Part shown: piece after piece, positions 7,876-15,595 of the stretch
Position numbering within the stretch: position 1 is the stretch's first letter
Layout of the letters: every line of letters starts with the position of its first letter
Source: Novosphingobium capsulatum
Lineage (GTDB): Bacteria > Pseudomonadota > Alphaproteobacteria > Sphingomonadales > Sphingomonadaceae
Assembly: GCA_015661825.1 (NCBI GenBank)
Contig: DQVI01000016.1
Coordinates: 1-35,349 of the forward strand
Reading direction: 5' to 3'
DNA length: 35,349 nt
Program-made: the position numbers and the translations under genes
The notes under the pieces: generated by a model
What the model was told of the DNA's origin: nothing
Seen by the model: only the letters and a program-made list of their open reading frames with translations
The model's database searches: none

Positions 7876-8658
7876 ATGCCCTCTCCCGCTTCCGACCAGA
7901 TCCCCGACCAGATCAATCCCCCGACCATCCGCCGCCTGCGCCACGAAACGCGCCGCCGCACGCTCGCCATCGTCAGCCACGAACGGCTGACCCCCGGCAT
8001 GATCCGCATCGTCGCGCAGGGGGCCGACCTCGAAGGCTTCCACAGCGGCGCCCCGGACGATCACATCAAGGTCTTCGTGCCCGAAGCCGGCGGCCAGATG
8101 GCCATGCGCGACTATACCCCGCGCCACCACGACGCCGCCGCGCAGACCCTCACCATCGACTTCTTCGACCATGAAGGCGGCCCCGCATCCGACTGGGCCC
8201 GCGCGGCCAAAGTGGGCGACCCCATCGAAATCGGAGGGCCGCGCGGCTCGCAGGTGATCGAAGGGCCCATCGCCCACTGGCTGCTGATCGGCGACGAGAC
8301 CGCCCTGCCCGCCATCGGCCGGCGGATCGAGGAACTGCCCGCAGGGACCGGCGCAACCGTCATCGCCGCGGTCCCCGGTGCGGCCGATGAACAGACCTTC
8401 CCCGGCCAGAGCGCACACTGGGTCCACCGCCCCGCCGCCCGCGCCAGCGATCCTGCCCCCCTGCTCGACGCCCTTGCCACCGTCCCCATCACGCCGGACA
8501 CGTTCGTGTGGATCGCCGCCGAAGCGGGCGTGGCGCGCGCGCTGCGCGAACAGCTGATCACCGGGCGCGGCCTCGACCGGCGCTGGATCAAGGCTGCGGG
8601 TTACTGGGTCGCGGGACAGGCCGACAGCGCGGTGAAGAACCTCGACGAAGCCGACTGA
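7876..8658 (+). CDS. Siderophore-interacting protein (FAD-dependent ferric-siderophore reductase, YqjH/ViuB family)
   Basis: 260 aa, the usual size. The FAD-binding barrel has a MRDYTPRHHDA motif near residue 76 (family RxYTxR) and DFFDHEGGPASDWARAAKVGD near 95. The NAD(P)H-binding half has HWLLIGDETALPAIGRRIEELP near 134. The C-terminal end, WIAAEAGVARALR and RRWIKAAGYWVAGQAD, matches the SIP domain. These enzymes reduce Fe(III) in imported siderophores so that iron is released in the cytoplasm. AAGGAC at 7861-7866 is a plausible ribosome-binding site. Transcribed alone or with the GNAT gene 18 bases downstream. Regulation through the palindrome at 7832 is likely. Confidence 0.9.
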   Translation: MPSPASDQIPDQINPPTIRRLRHETRRRTLAIVSHERLTPGMIRIVAQGADLEGFHSGAPDDHIKVFVPEAGGQMAMRDYTPRHHDAAAQTLTIDFFDHEGGPASDWARAAKVGDPIEIGGPRGSQVIEGPIAHWLLIGDETALPAIGRRIEELPAGTGATVIAAVPGAADEQTFPGQSAHWVHRPAARASDPAPLLDALATVPITPDTFVWIAAEAGVARALREQLITGRGLDRRWIKAAGYWVAGQADSAVKNLDEAD

Positions 8659-8676
8659 ACCCGATAGCCCGGCAAG

Positions 8677-9117
8677 ATGAGCATCTCCATCCTGCCTCCG
8701 ATCATGCTGCGCGAAGCCGGGCCGGACGACGCTGCGGCGGTGATCGGCCTCTGGCACGCCGCCGGGCTGACCCGCCCGTGGAACGACCCGGCCAGCGACT
8801 ATGCCCTGGCCATGGACAATCCGGCCGCCTGCGTGTTCCTCGCGCAAGTGGACGGCGAACCGGCGGGCACCATCATGGTCGGCTATGATGGCCATCGCGG
8901 CTGGGTCTATTATCTGGGCGTGTCCCCGGCGTTCCAGCGCCGGGGGCTGGGCCGCGCGCTGATGCACGAGGCCGAAGCCTGGCTTGCCGCGCGCGCCTGT
9001 CCCAAGCTGATGCTCATGGTCCGCCACGACAATCTGGCGACAAAAGCCTTCTACGCCGCGCTCGGCTACGAGCCGCAGGCCGTCGAAACCCTCGGGCGCC
9101 GTCTCGACGGACGGTAA
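8677..9117 (+). CDS. GNAT family N-acetyltransferase (YpeA-like)
   Basis: 146 aa, one GNAT fold. The acetyl-CoA pyrophosphate loop is in VSPAFQRRGLGRALM (about residues 85-100, consensus Q/RxxGxG/A). It is preceded by the beta-4 strand GWVYYLGV and followed by LMVRHDNLATKAFYAALGYE, the typical C-terminal part. The order and wording resemble E. coli YpeA. The substrate is unknown. The gene follows the siderophore-interacting protein by 18 bases, so it may be read from the same promoter; a strong hairpin follows 27 bases after the stop. Confidence 0.85.
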   Translation: MSISILPPIMLREAGPDDAAAVIGLWHAAGLTRPWNDPASDYALAMDNPAACVFLAQVDGEPAGTIMVGYDGHRGWVYYLGVSPAFQRRGLGRALMHEAEAWLAARACPKLMLMVRHDNLATKAFYAALGYEPQAVETLGRRLDGR

Positions 9118-9144
9118 GCGAAAACGGCTCACCGGCCTTCCCTC

Positions 9145-9179
9145 GGAGCCCGACCCGAAAGTCCTGTGGGTCGGGCTCC
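9145..9179 (+). terminator. 12-bp perfect stem-loop after the GNAT gene
   Basis: GGAGCCCGACCC and GGGTCGGGCTCC pair perfectly around an 11-base loop. No T-run follows, so termination may depend on other factors. It separates the GNAT gene from the epimerase gene. Confidence 0.55.
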
Positions 9180-9227
9180 CATACCGCACTTGCGAAGAGG
9201 GCGGCGGGTGGTCATACCTTCAGGGCC

Positions 9228-10109
9228 ATGACCGATCTCGTCACCATTTCTGCCGGAGGGCTCACGGCCCGCATCGCGCCGCTGGGGGCCGAACTGTGCT
9301 CGCTCACCGATGCCGATGGGCGCGAATGGATGACCGACGCCGACCCGGCCTTCTGGACCGGCCATGCCCCGCTGCTGTTCCCCATCGTCGGGGCGCTGGC
9401 CGAAGGCACCTTGCGCGATGGAGAGCAGGCCCATGCCCTCCCCCGCCACGGTTTTGCGCGGCGCTCGCGGTTCGAAACGGTCGAGCAGGGCCCCGATCAT
9501 GTCCGCTTCCGCCTGACCGACAGCCCGGAGACACGGGCGGTCTATCCGTTCGCCTTCGTGCTCGACATGGCCTTCGCGCTCGACGGGCCGACCTTGCGGA
9601 TGACGGCCACGGTGCGCAATCCGGGTCTTGAACCGCTGCCGTTCAGTTTCGGCTATCACCCGGCCTTTGCCTGGCCCCTCCCCGGCGCGACGGACAGGCA
9701 CGCCCACACGCTGACGTTCGCCTGCGAAGAGCCCGGCCCGATCCGCCGCCTGCACCGCGACACCGGGCTGATGCGCGACGCAGGCTTTGCCAGCCCGGTC
9801 AAAGGCCGGGTGCTGCCCTTGCACGAAAACCTGTTCGAGGACGACGCGGTGATCTGGACTGATCTGGCCAGCCGCGCGCTGACGTATGGCGTCAAGGACG
9901 GGCCCGCGCTCGACCTGGCCTTTCCCGATACCCCGATGCTCGGCCTGTGGCAGGTGCCCGGCGCGCACTACCTGTGCATCGAGCCCTGGGCGGGCCATGC
10001 CGACCCGGACGGTTTTGCCGGGGACATCCGCGAAAAGCCCGGTATCGTCCTGCTTTCGGGCGGTGAGAGCCGCAGCTTCCGCATGGACGTGACGGTCAGG
10101 GGCGGCTAG
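9228..10109 (+). CDS. Aldose 1-epimerase family protein (LacX-like)
   Basis: 293 aa. Recognisable galactose mutarotase-like features are LFPIVGAL near residue 51, ALPRHGFARRSRFE near 68 (arginine/histidine of the sugar pocket), FSFGYHPAFAWPLPG near 138 with the catalytic-type histidine, and a C-terminal CIEPWAGHADP with the conserved glutamate region. Family members interconvert alpha and beta anomers of aldoses or of hexose 6-phosphates. The exact sugar is unknown. It is followed by prfC after 11 bases, which probably reflects packing rather than a shared function. Confidence 0.82.
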   Translation: MTDLVTISAGGLTARIAPLGAELCSLTDADGREWMTDADPAFWTGHAPLLFPIVGALAEGTLRDGEQAHALPRHGFARRSRFETVEQGPDHVRFRLTDSPETRAVYPFAFVLDMAFALDGPTLRMTATVRNPGLEPLPFSFGYHPAFAWPLPGATDRHAHTLTFACEEPGPIRRLHRDTGLMRDAGFASPVKGRVLPLHENLFEDDAVIWTDLASRALTYGVKDGPALDLAFPDTPMLGLWQVPGAHYLCIEPWAGHADPDGFAGDIREKPGIVLLSGGESRSFRMDVTVRGG

Positions 10110-10120
10110 GGGCGCTTGCC

Positions 10121-11644
10121 ATGTCCAATCGCCGCACCTTTGCCATCATTTCCCACCCCGACGCGGGCAAGACCACGCTGACCGAAAAGCTCCTGCTACA
10201 AGGCGGGGCAATCCATCTGGCCGGCGAGGTCAAGGCGCGTGGCGCTGCCCGCCGCGCCCGCTCGGACTGGATGAAAATCGAACAGCAGCGCGGGATCTCG
10301 GTCACCTCGTCGGTGATGACCTTCCAGAAGGACGGCACCGTCTTCAACCTGCTCGACACGCCGGGCCACGAGGACTTTTCCGAAGACACCTACCGCACGC
10401 TGACCGCCGTCGATTCCGCGATCATGGTGATCGACGCGGCCAAGGGCATCGAGCCGCAGACGCGCAAGCTCTTCGAAGTGTGCCGCATGCGCTCGGTGCC
10501 GATCATCACCTTCGTCAACAAGGTCGACCGCGAAGGCCGCGCCGTGTTCGAAACGCTCGATGAAGTGGCCGATGCACTCGCGCTCGATGTCTCGCCGATG
10601 AGCTGGCCGGTCGGCATGGGCGGCGTGTTCCAGGGGGTCTACGACTTCGCGAGCGAGACCATCGCCCGCCCCGAAGGCGACAGCCGCGAGTTTCTGGGCA
10701 AGCGCGACCCGGCAGCAGGCGCCATTCCCGACGAGTTCCTCGAAGAAATCGAACTGGGCCGCGAAGGCTATCCCGCGTTCGACCTCGAAGCCTATCGCCA
10801 TGGCGACCTGACCCCGGTCTATTTCGGATCGGCGCTCAAGAACTTCGGGATTTCCGAGCTGATCGCGGCGATCGACCGCTATGCCCCGCCGCCGCGCCCG
10901 CAGGCCAGCGACCAGGGCATCATCGACCCGAGCCGCCCTGACGTGACCGGCTTCGTGTTCAAGGTCCAGGCCAACATGGACCCGCAGCACCGCGACCGCA
11001 TCGCGTTCATGCGCATGGTCTCGGGCACGTTCAAGCGCGGCATGAAGCTGATCCCTTCGGGGCTGGGCAAGCCGATTGCCGTCCACTCGCCGATCCTGTT
11101 CTTCGCGCAGGACCGCGAAATCGCCGACAGCGCCGAGGCGGGCGACATCATCGGCATTCCCAACCACGGCACCTTGCGCGTGGGCGATACCCTGTCCGAG
11201 CGCAACGACGTGCGCTTCACCGGCCTGCCCAACTTCGCGCCGGAAATCCTGCGCCGCGTGGTCCTCAAGGACCCGACCAAGACCAAGCAATTGCGCAAGG
11301 CGCTCGACGACCTGTCGGAAGAGGGCGTGATCCAGGTGTTCTACCCGGAAATCGGCGCGCAGTGGATCGTGGGCGTGGTCGGCCAGCTCCAGCTCGACGT
11401 GCTGATCAGCCGCCTTGAGGCTGAATACAAGGTCGAGGCCGTTCTCGAACCCTCGCCGTTCGACACCGCGCGCTGGGTCAAGGGCGCGCCTGAGGCGCTC
11501 AAGGGCTTTGCCGAATTCAACATGTCGAATCTCGCCAGGGACCGCGATGGCGATCCGGTATTCATGGCGCGTTCGGCCTGGGATGTTAGCTATCAGCAGG
11601 AACGCAACCCCGACCTGACCTTCGGCGCCACCAAGGAGCGCTAG
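10121..11644 (+). CDS. prfC: Peptide chain release factor 3 (RF3 GTPase)
   Basis: 507 aa translational GTPase that removes RF1/RF2 from the ribosome after termination. G1 is SHPDAGKTTLTEKLL near residue 11; the switch region QQRGISVTSSV near 56 is characteristic of RF3; G3 is DTPGHEDFSEDTYRTL near 79; G4 is NKVDREGR near 132. Domains II and III follow with IGIPNHGTLRVGDTL and PEIGAQWIVGVVGQLQLDVL. It is somewhat shorter than the E. coli protein (about 530 aa), mainly at the termini. AGGGG lies shortly before the ATG. Confidence 0.95.
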   Translation: MSNRRTFAIISHPDAGKTTLTEKLLLQGGAIHLAGEVKARGAARRARSDWMKIEQQRGISVTSSVMTFQKDGTVFNLLDTPGHEDFSEDTYRTLTAVDSAIMVIDAAKGIEPQTRKLFEVCRMRSVPIITFVNKVDREGRAVFETLDEVADALALDVSPMSWPVGMGGVFQGVYDFASETIARPEGDSREFLGKRDPAAGAIPDEFLEEIELGREGYPAFDLEAYRHGDLTPVYFGSALKNFGISELIAAIDRYAPPPRPQASDQGIIDPSRPDVTGFVFKVQANMDPQHRDRIAFMRMVSGTFKRGMKLIPSGLGKPIAVHSPILFFAQDREIADSAEAGDIIGIPNHGTLRVGDTLSERNDVRFTGLPNFAPEILRRVVLKDPTKTKQLRKALDDLSEEGVIQVFYPEIGAQWIVGVVGQLQLDVLISRLEAEYKVEAVLEPSPFDTARWVKGAPEALKGFAEFNMSNLARDRDGDPVFMARSAWDVSYQQERNPDLTFGATKER

Positions 11645-11723
11645 GAGACCGGCGGGGAGCAAACGAAAAACAGACCGGCCAAAAACAAAAGGGGCCAGAA
11701 ACAAGAGGGGATAGGGTAGGACA

Positions 11724-12593
11724 ATGAGTTTGCTGGGGCCAACCTCGAACACATTCACCTCGCAGCGCCTGCGGCTGCACTATGTGGACTGGGGCAATGC
11801 CGGAAAGCCACCGCTCCTGCTCATCCATGGCGGGCGCGACCATTGCCGCAGCTGGGACTGGACGGCGGAGGCCCTGCGCGAGGACTGGCACGTGATCGCG
11901 CTCGACCATCGCGGCCATGGCGACAGCGAATGGGTTTCCGATGGCAATTACCGCGTCATGGACATGGTCTATGACGTGGCCCAGCTGATCCACCAGCTCG
12001 ACCTGGCCCCGGTCACGATCGTGGCCCACTCGATGGGGGCGGCGCTGGCGCTGCGCTATGCCGGGCTGTTCCCCGAGGACGTGCGCAGGCTCGTGGCGAT
12101 CGAGGGCATCTTCCCCACCCCGGACTGGGAAGCGCGCATGCGCACGGTGCCCTTTGCCCGCCGCATTCGCGACTACATCGCCGAAAAGCGCAAGGCCGCC
12201 GGGCGCCTGCCGCGCCGCTATGCCACGATCAACGATGCCATCGCGCGCATGAAGGCCCAGAACCCCTACATCACCGACACCCAGGCCCGCCACCTGACCA
12301 TCCACGGGATCAACCGCAACGAGGATGGCACCTTCACCTGGAAGTTCGACCCCCACCTCCATATCGAGCACCCCTACGACATCTCGCAGGAGCGCAAGCA
12401 GGAACTGTGGGAGGCGATCACCTGCCCGACGCTGCTGCTCAACGGCGCGGATTCGTGGGCCGGGAACCCGGTGCGCGACGGGCGGATGAAGCATTTCCGC
12501 AACGCCGAGGCGATCGAGTTCGAGAATGCCGGCCACTGGCTCCACCACGACCAGTTCGACCGCTTCGTCGCCACGCTGAACGATTTCCTCTGA
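11724..12593 (+). CDS. Alpha/beta hydrolase
   Basis: 289 aa. The oxyanion region LLLIHGGRDHCRSWDW lies near residue 33, the strand-4 segment IALDHRGHGDSEW near 58, and the nucleophile elbow AHSMGAALALRYAG near 94 with Ser96 as the probable nucleophile. The catalytic acid is likely the Asp in NGADSWAG and the base His in the late ENAGHWLHHDQFDRF. No signal peptide is seen. Substrate unknown: epoxides, esters or C-C bonds are all possible. The next gene starts 17 bases later on the same strand. Confidence 0.85.
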   Translation: MSLLGPTSNTFTSQRLRLHYVDWGNAGKPPLLLIHGGRDHCRSWDWTAEALREDWHVIALDHRGHGDSEWVSDGNYRVMDMVYDVAQLIHQLDLAPVTIVAHSMGAALALRYAGLFPEDVRRLVAIEGIFPTPDWEARMRTVPFARRIRDYIAEKRKAAGRLPRRYATINDAIARMKAQNPYITDTQARHLTIHGINRNEDGTFTWKFDPHLHIEHPYDISQERKQELWEAITCPTLLLNGADSWAGNPVRDGRMKHFRNAEAIEFENAGHWLHHDQFDRFVATLNDFL

Positions 12594-12610
12594 CACCGGA
12601 CGACGGAACG

Positions 12611-13408
12611 ATGCCCGGCGGCCCCAAGCCCGGCCCGGTGTCGGGTCACAAATCCGGCCACGGGCCGGCGACCCCGCGCGGCCTGGTCTTTGCCAGCTAC
12701 AACATCCACAAGGGCGTGGGCGCCGACCGTATCTGCGATCCCGAGCGCATTCTGGCGGTCCTGCGCGAGCTGGACGCCGACGTGATCGCCCTTCAGGAGG
12801 CCGACCGCCGCTTCGGCACGCGCGAGGCCGTGATCCCGCACCATCTCCTGCGCGAGGCAAGCCCGTGGCGGGCCGTGGCCCCCGGCGTGATCGACCGCGC
12901 CCGCCGCCCGGGCAGCCTGGGCTGGCATGGCAACGTGATCCTCGTGCGGCGCGAGATCGCGGTCACCGGCTGCGAAGCGGTGGCCCTGCCCACGCTCGAA
13001 CCGCGCGGTGCGGTGGCCGTCGATCTGGCGTGGGAGGGACAGCGCGTGCGGGTCATCGGCATGCACCTCGATCTTTCGGGGCTGCGCCGTCGCCAGCAGG
13101 TGCGCGTGGCCTGCGGGGCGGCGGGCACGGGCGCGCGCGTGCTGATGGGGGATTTCAACGAATGGGCCCCCCGGCGCGGGGCACTGGCGGCCTTTTCGGA
13201 CGAACTGACCGTGCTGGCGCCGGGGCGCAGTTTTCCGGCCCGCAGGCCGCTGGGCGGGCTCGACCGGATCGTCGTGAGCGAGGACTGGCACGTCGAGGAT
13301 CTGGGGGTTCACCACAGCCCGCTGGCAGTGATGGCGTCCGATCATCTGCCGGTCTGGGCGAGGCTGCGCCCGAAAGCCGGATGGGCACCAGACCTGCCCA
13401 AAAAATAG
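12611..13408 (+). CDS. Endonuclease/exonuclease/phosphatase family protein
   Basis: 265 aa EEP-fold hydrolase. Active-site positions visible are Asn in SYNIHKGVG near residue 30, the metal-binding Glu in ALQEADRRFG near 60, Asp/Asn in MGDFNEWAPRRG near 180 and the terminal SDHLPVWARL. Such proteins cleave phosphodiester or phosphomonoester bonds in nucleic acids, inositol phosphates or lipids. The short form with YNIHKG is common as a stand-alone metal-dependent hydrolase; specificity is not known. The proline/glycine-rich first 20 residues look unstructured, so the true start could be slightly later. Upstream neighbour is the alpha/beta hydrolase. Confidence 0.82.
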   Translation: MPGGPKPGPVSGHKSGHGPATPRGLVFASYNIHKGVGADRICDPERILAVLRELDADVIALQEADRRFGTREAVIPHHLLREASPWRAVAPGVIDRARRPGSLGWHGNVILVRREIAVTGCEAVALPTLEPRGAVAVDLAWEGQRVRVIGMHLDLSGLRRRQQVRVACGAAGTGARVLMGDFNEWAPRRGALAAFSDELTVLAPGRSFPARRPLGGLDRIVVSEDWHVEDLGVHHSPLAVMASDHLPVWARLRPKAGWAPDLPKK

Positions 13409-13423
13409 GCAGCAATGTACTGT

Positions 13424-13460
13424 TGCACAAGAATCGGGCGACTCGTGAATGCACGAGAAT
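13424..13460 (+). promoter_or_regulatory. Direct repeats and a dyad upstream of the glnK sigma-54 promoter
   Basis: TGCACAAGAAT (13424-13434) and TGCACGAGAAT (13450-13460) differ at one base and start 26 bases apart. The dyad CTCGTG-AATG-CACGAG (13442-13457) overlaps the second copy. They lie 45-80 bases upstream of the -24/-12 element, where an enhancer-binding protein such as NtrC would be expected. They only partly resemble the enteric NtrC site. Confidence 0.45.
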
Positions 13461-13504
13461 GGATATGGTTTCCGTAAAGCACGGTTTTCGTAAGTATTTG
13501 CATC

Positions 13505-13520
13505 TGGCACACCCCTTGCA
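13505..13520 (+). promoter_or_regulatory. Sigma-54 (-24/-12) promoter of glnK-amtB
   Basis: TGGCACACCCCTTGCA matches the sigma-54 consensus TGGCACR-N4-TTGCW at every fixed position, with the GG and GC dinucleotides correctly spaced. It ends 65 bases before the glnK start. This places the operon under RpoN and an NtrC-type activator, induced by nitrogen limitation, as in many proteobacteria. Confidence 0.88.
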
Positions 13521-13585
13521 TATACCGAACCGGCCAGGCCGTTGGGGCAAAACCGGGGGCCCAGGGTGCAAAAAAGGGGGCATGC

Positions 13586-13924
13586 ATGAAATTCATCATC
13601 GCCATCATCAAGCCGTTCAAGCTCGACGAAGTGCGCGACGCACTCTCGGGGCTGGGCGTTGCCGGGATGACGGTGTCCGAAGTGAAGGGATTTGGCCGCC
13701 AGAAGGGCCAGACCGAGATCTATCGCGGCGCTGAATATTCCACCAACATGCTTCCCAAGGTGAAGCTCGAAATCGCCGCCAGCGACGACCTGGCGCCGCA
13801 GATCGTCGAGACGATCCAGCAGACCGCCAGCACCGAGGCCATCGGCGACGGCAAGATCTTCGTGCTCGATCTCGCTTCGGCCGTGCGTATCCGCACCGCC
13901 GAGAGCGGCGACATGGCGCTTTGA
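13586..13924 (+). CDS. glnK: P-II nitrogen signalling protein
   Basis: 112 aa, exact family length. It begins MKFIIAIIKPFKLDEVRDAL, has the T-loop RQKGQTEIYRGAEYSTNM with the uridylylation residue Tyr51, the B-loop GDGKIFV and the C-loop VRIRTAESG. P-II proteins sense ATP/ADP, 2-oxoglutarate and, via GlnD uridylylation, glutamine. When unmodified, GlnK binds and closes the ammonium channel AmtB. Linkage to amtB and the sigma-54 promoter favour the name glnK over glnB. It is separated from amtB by 23 bases. Confidence 0.95.
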   Translation: MKFIIAIIKPFKLDEVRDALSGLGVAGMTVSEVKGFGRQKGQTEIYRGAEYSTNMLPKVKLEIAASDDLAPQIVETIQQTASTEAIGDGKIFVLDLASAVRIRTAESGDMAL

Positions 13925-13947
13925 TTTTCGAGAAGAGGGAAACCCAT

Positions 13948-15360
13948 ATGATCCGCAAGATGATCAGTGGCGTGACGGCAGCCGGGCTTGGCCTGGGGGC
14001 AGCCTCCGCCGCTTTTGCGCAGACCGGGCCGATCAAGGCCCCGACCGCCGAACAGATGGCCACCATGGTCAACAAGGGCGACGTGGCCTGGATGCTGGTG
14101 TCGGCCGCCCTGGTCCTGATGATGAGCGTTCCCGCGCTGGCGCTGTTCTACGGCGGCCTCGTGCGTACCAAGAACATGCTCTCGGTCCTCATGCAGGTGC
14201 TGATGATCGTTTCGGTCGCCGCGCTGTGCTGGGTCTGCTGGGGCTACTCGATGGCCTTCACCGGCGGCTCGCCCTATGTCGGCGGCTTCTCGAAGGCCTT
14301 CCTCCAGGGCGTCTCGATCTCGACCTATGCGGCGACGTTCTCGAACAACGTCTACCTGCCCGAATATGTCTACGTCATCTTCCAGATGACCTTCGCGTGC
14401 ATCACCCCGGCGCTGATCGTGGGCGCCTTTGCCGAGCGCGTGAAGTTCACCCCGCTGATGATCTTCACCGTCCTGTGGCTGACGCTGGTCTACTTCCCGA
14501 TGGCCCACATGGTGTGGTACTTCGCCGGTCCCGACTTCCTGTCGGACAACCCGAGCGACGCTGGCCTGATCTATGGCTGGGGCGGCCTCGACTTCGCGGG
14601 CGGCACCGTCGTCCACATCAATGCGGGCATCGCCGGTCTGGTCGGCTGCCTCGTGATCGGCAAGCGCCTTGGCTATGGCAAGGAAGCCACCCCGCCCCAC
14701 TCGCTGACCATGACCATGATCGGCGCCTCGCTGCTGTGGGTGGGCTGGTTCGGTTTCAACGCCGGTTCGGGCCTTGAAGCCAACGCCGCCACCAGCCTCG
14801 CCTTCATCAACACCTTCGTCGCCACCGCCGCTGCCGCCGTCTCGTGGTCGGTCATCGAGCAGGTCAAGCATGGCAAGCCCTCGATGCTGGGCGCCGCCTC
14901 GGGTGCCGTCGCAGGCCTCGTCGCGATCACCCCGGCGGCCGGCTTCGCTGCTCCGATGGGCGCCGTGATCCTCGGCTTCATCGTCTCGCCGGTCTGCTTC
15001 TTCTTCGTCACCACCGTCAAGAACGCCCTCAAGTACGACGACACGCTCGACGTCTTCGGCGTGCACTGCGTAGGCGGGATCGTGGGCGCCATCGGCACCG
15101 CCATCGTCGCCGACCCGCGCCTGGGTGGCCAGGGCTGGATCGACTACACCGTGTTCCCCGCCCAGCCGGGCACCTACGACATGGTTGGCCAGCTGATCAC
15201 CCAGATCAAGGCGGTCCTGCTGACCGTGGTGCTCTCGGGCGGTGTCTCGGCGATCCTGTTCATCGCGCTGGACAAGACCATCGGCCTGCGTCCGACGCAG
15301 GAAGCCGAGCGCGAAGGCCTCGACATCACCGAACACGGCGAACGCGCCTACAACATGTAA
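13948..15360 (+). CDS. amtB: Ammonium transporter
   Basis: 470 aa. A cleavable signal peptide (MIRKMISGVTAAGLGLG, ending near AFAQ) is followed by about 11 transmembrane helices. Family motifs are FYGGLVRTKNMLSVLMQ near residue 66, WGGLDFAGGTVVHINAGIAGLVG near 211 (first pore histidine), GASLLWVGWFGFNAGSGL near 258 and VFGVHCVGGIVGAIGTA near 369 (second pore histidine). The C-terminal tail GLRPTQEAEREGLDITEHGERAYN carries the GlnK-interacting region. The ATG at 13948 is chosen because it gives a proper signal peptide after an AGAGGGA site; the frame upstream is non-coding. Co-transcribed with glnK. Confidence 0.96.
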   Translation: MIRKMISGVTAAGLGLGAASAAFAQTGPIKAPTAEQMATMVNKGDVAWMLVSAALVLMMSVPALALFYGGLVRTKNMLSVLMQVLMIVSVAALCWVCWGYSMAFTGGSPYVGGFSKAFLQGVSISTYAATFSNNVYLPEYVYVIFQMTFACITPALIVGAFAERVKFTPLMIFTVLWLTLVYFPMAHMVWYFAGPDFLSDNPSDAGLIYGWGGLDFAGGTVVHINAGIAGLVGCLVIGKRLGYGKEATPPHSLTMTMIGASLLWVGWFGFNAGSGLEANAATSLAFINTFVATAAAAVSWSVIEQVKHGKPSMLGAASGAVAGLVAITPAAGFAAPMGAVILGFIVSPVCFFFVTTVKNALKYDDTLDVFGVHCVGGIVGAIGTAIVADPRLGGQGWIDYTVFPAQPGTYDMVGQLITQIKAVLLTVVLSGGVSAILFIALDKTIGLRPTQEAEREGLDITEHGERAYNM

Positions 15361-15450
15361 GTTTTTCCCAGCTTGGCGGGGAGGGCGGACCTGATCCTCT
15401 CCCTCTCTCCCCCTCTCCCGCCAAACCTTGTTCCTCCTGCGAACGACCTA

Positions 15451-15486
15451 GGCCGAAAGCGTTAACGCGCTTTCGGCCATTTTTTT
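15451..15486 (+). terminator. Rho-independent terminator of glnK-amtB
   Basis: GGCCGAAAGCG and CGCTTTCGGCC pair perfectly (11 bp) around a six-base loop, followed by A and seven T. A textbook intrinsic terminator about 90 bases after amtB. Confidence 0.93.
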
Positions 15487-15595
15487 GTGATTTTCCGGGC
15501 CCGAAGAGCCGAACCAACCGCCAAAAGTTAACATTCCCTCAAGCGTGCATGGCTAGAATCACCTGAAACGACAGGTCGCACTCGCGGAGATAGAA

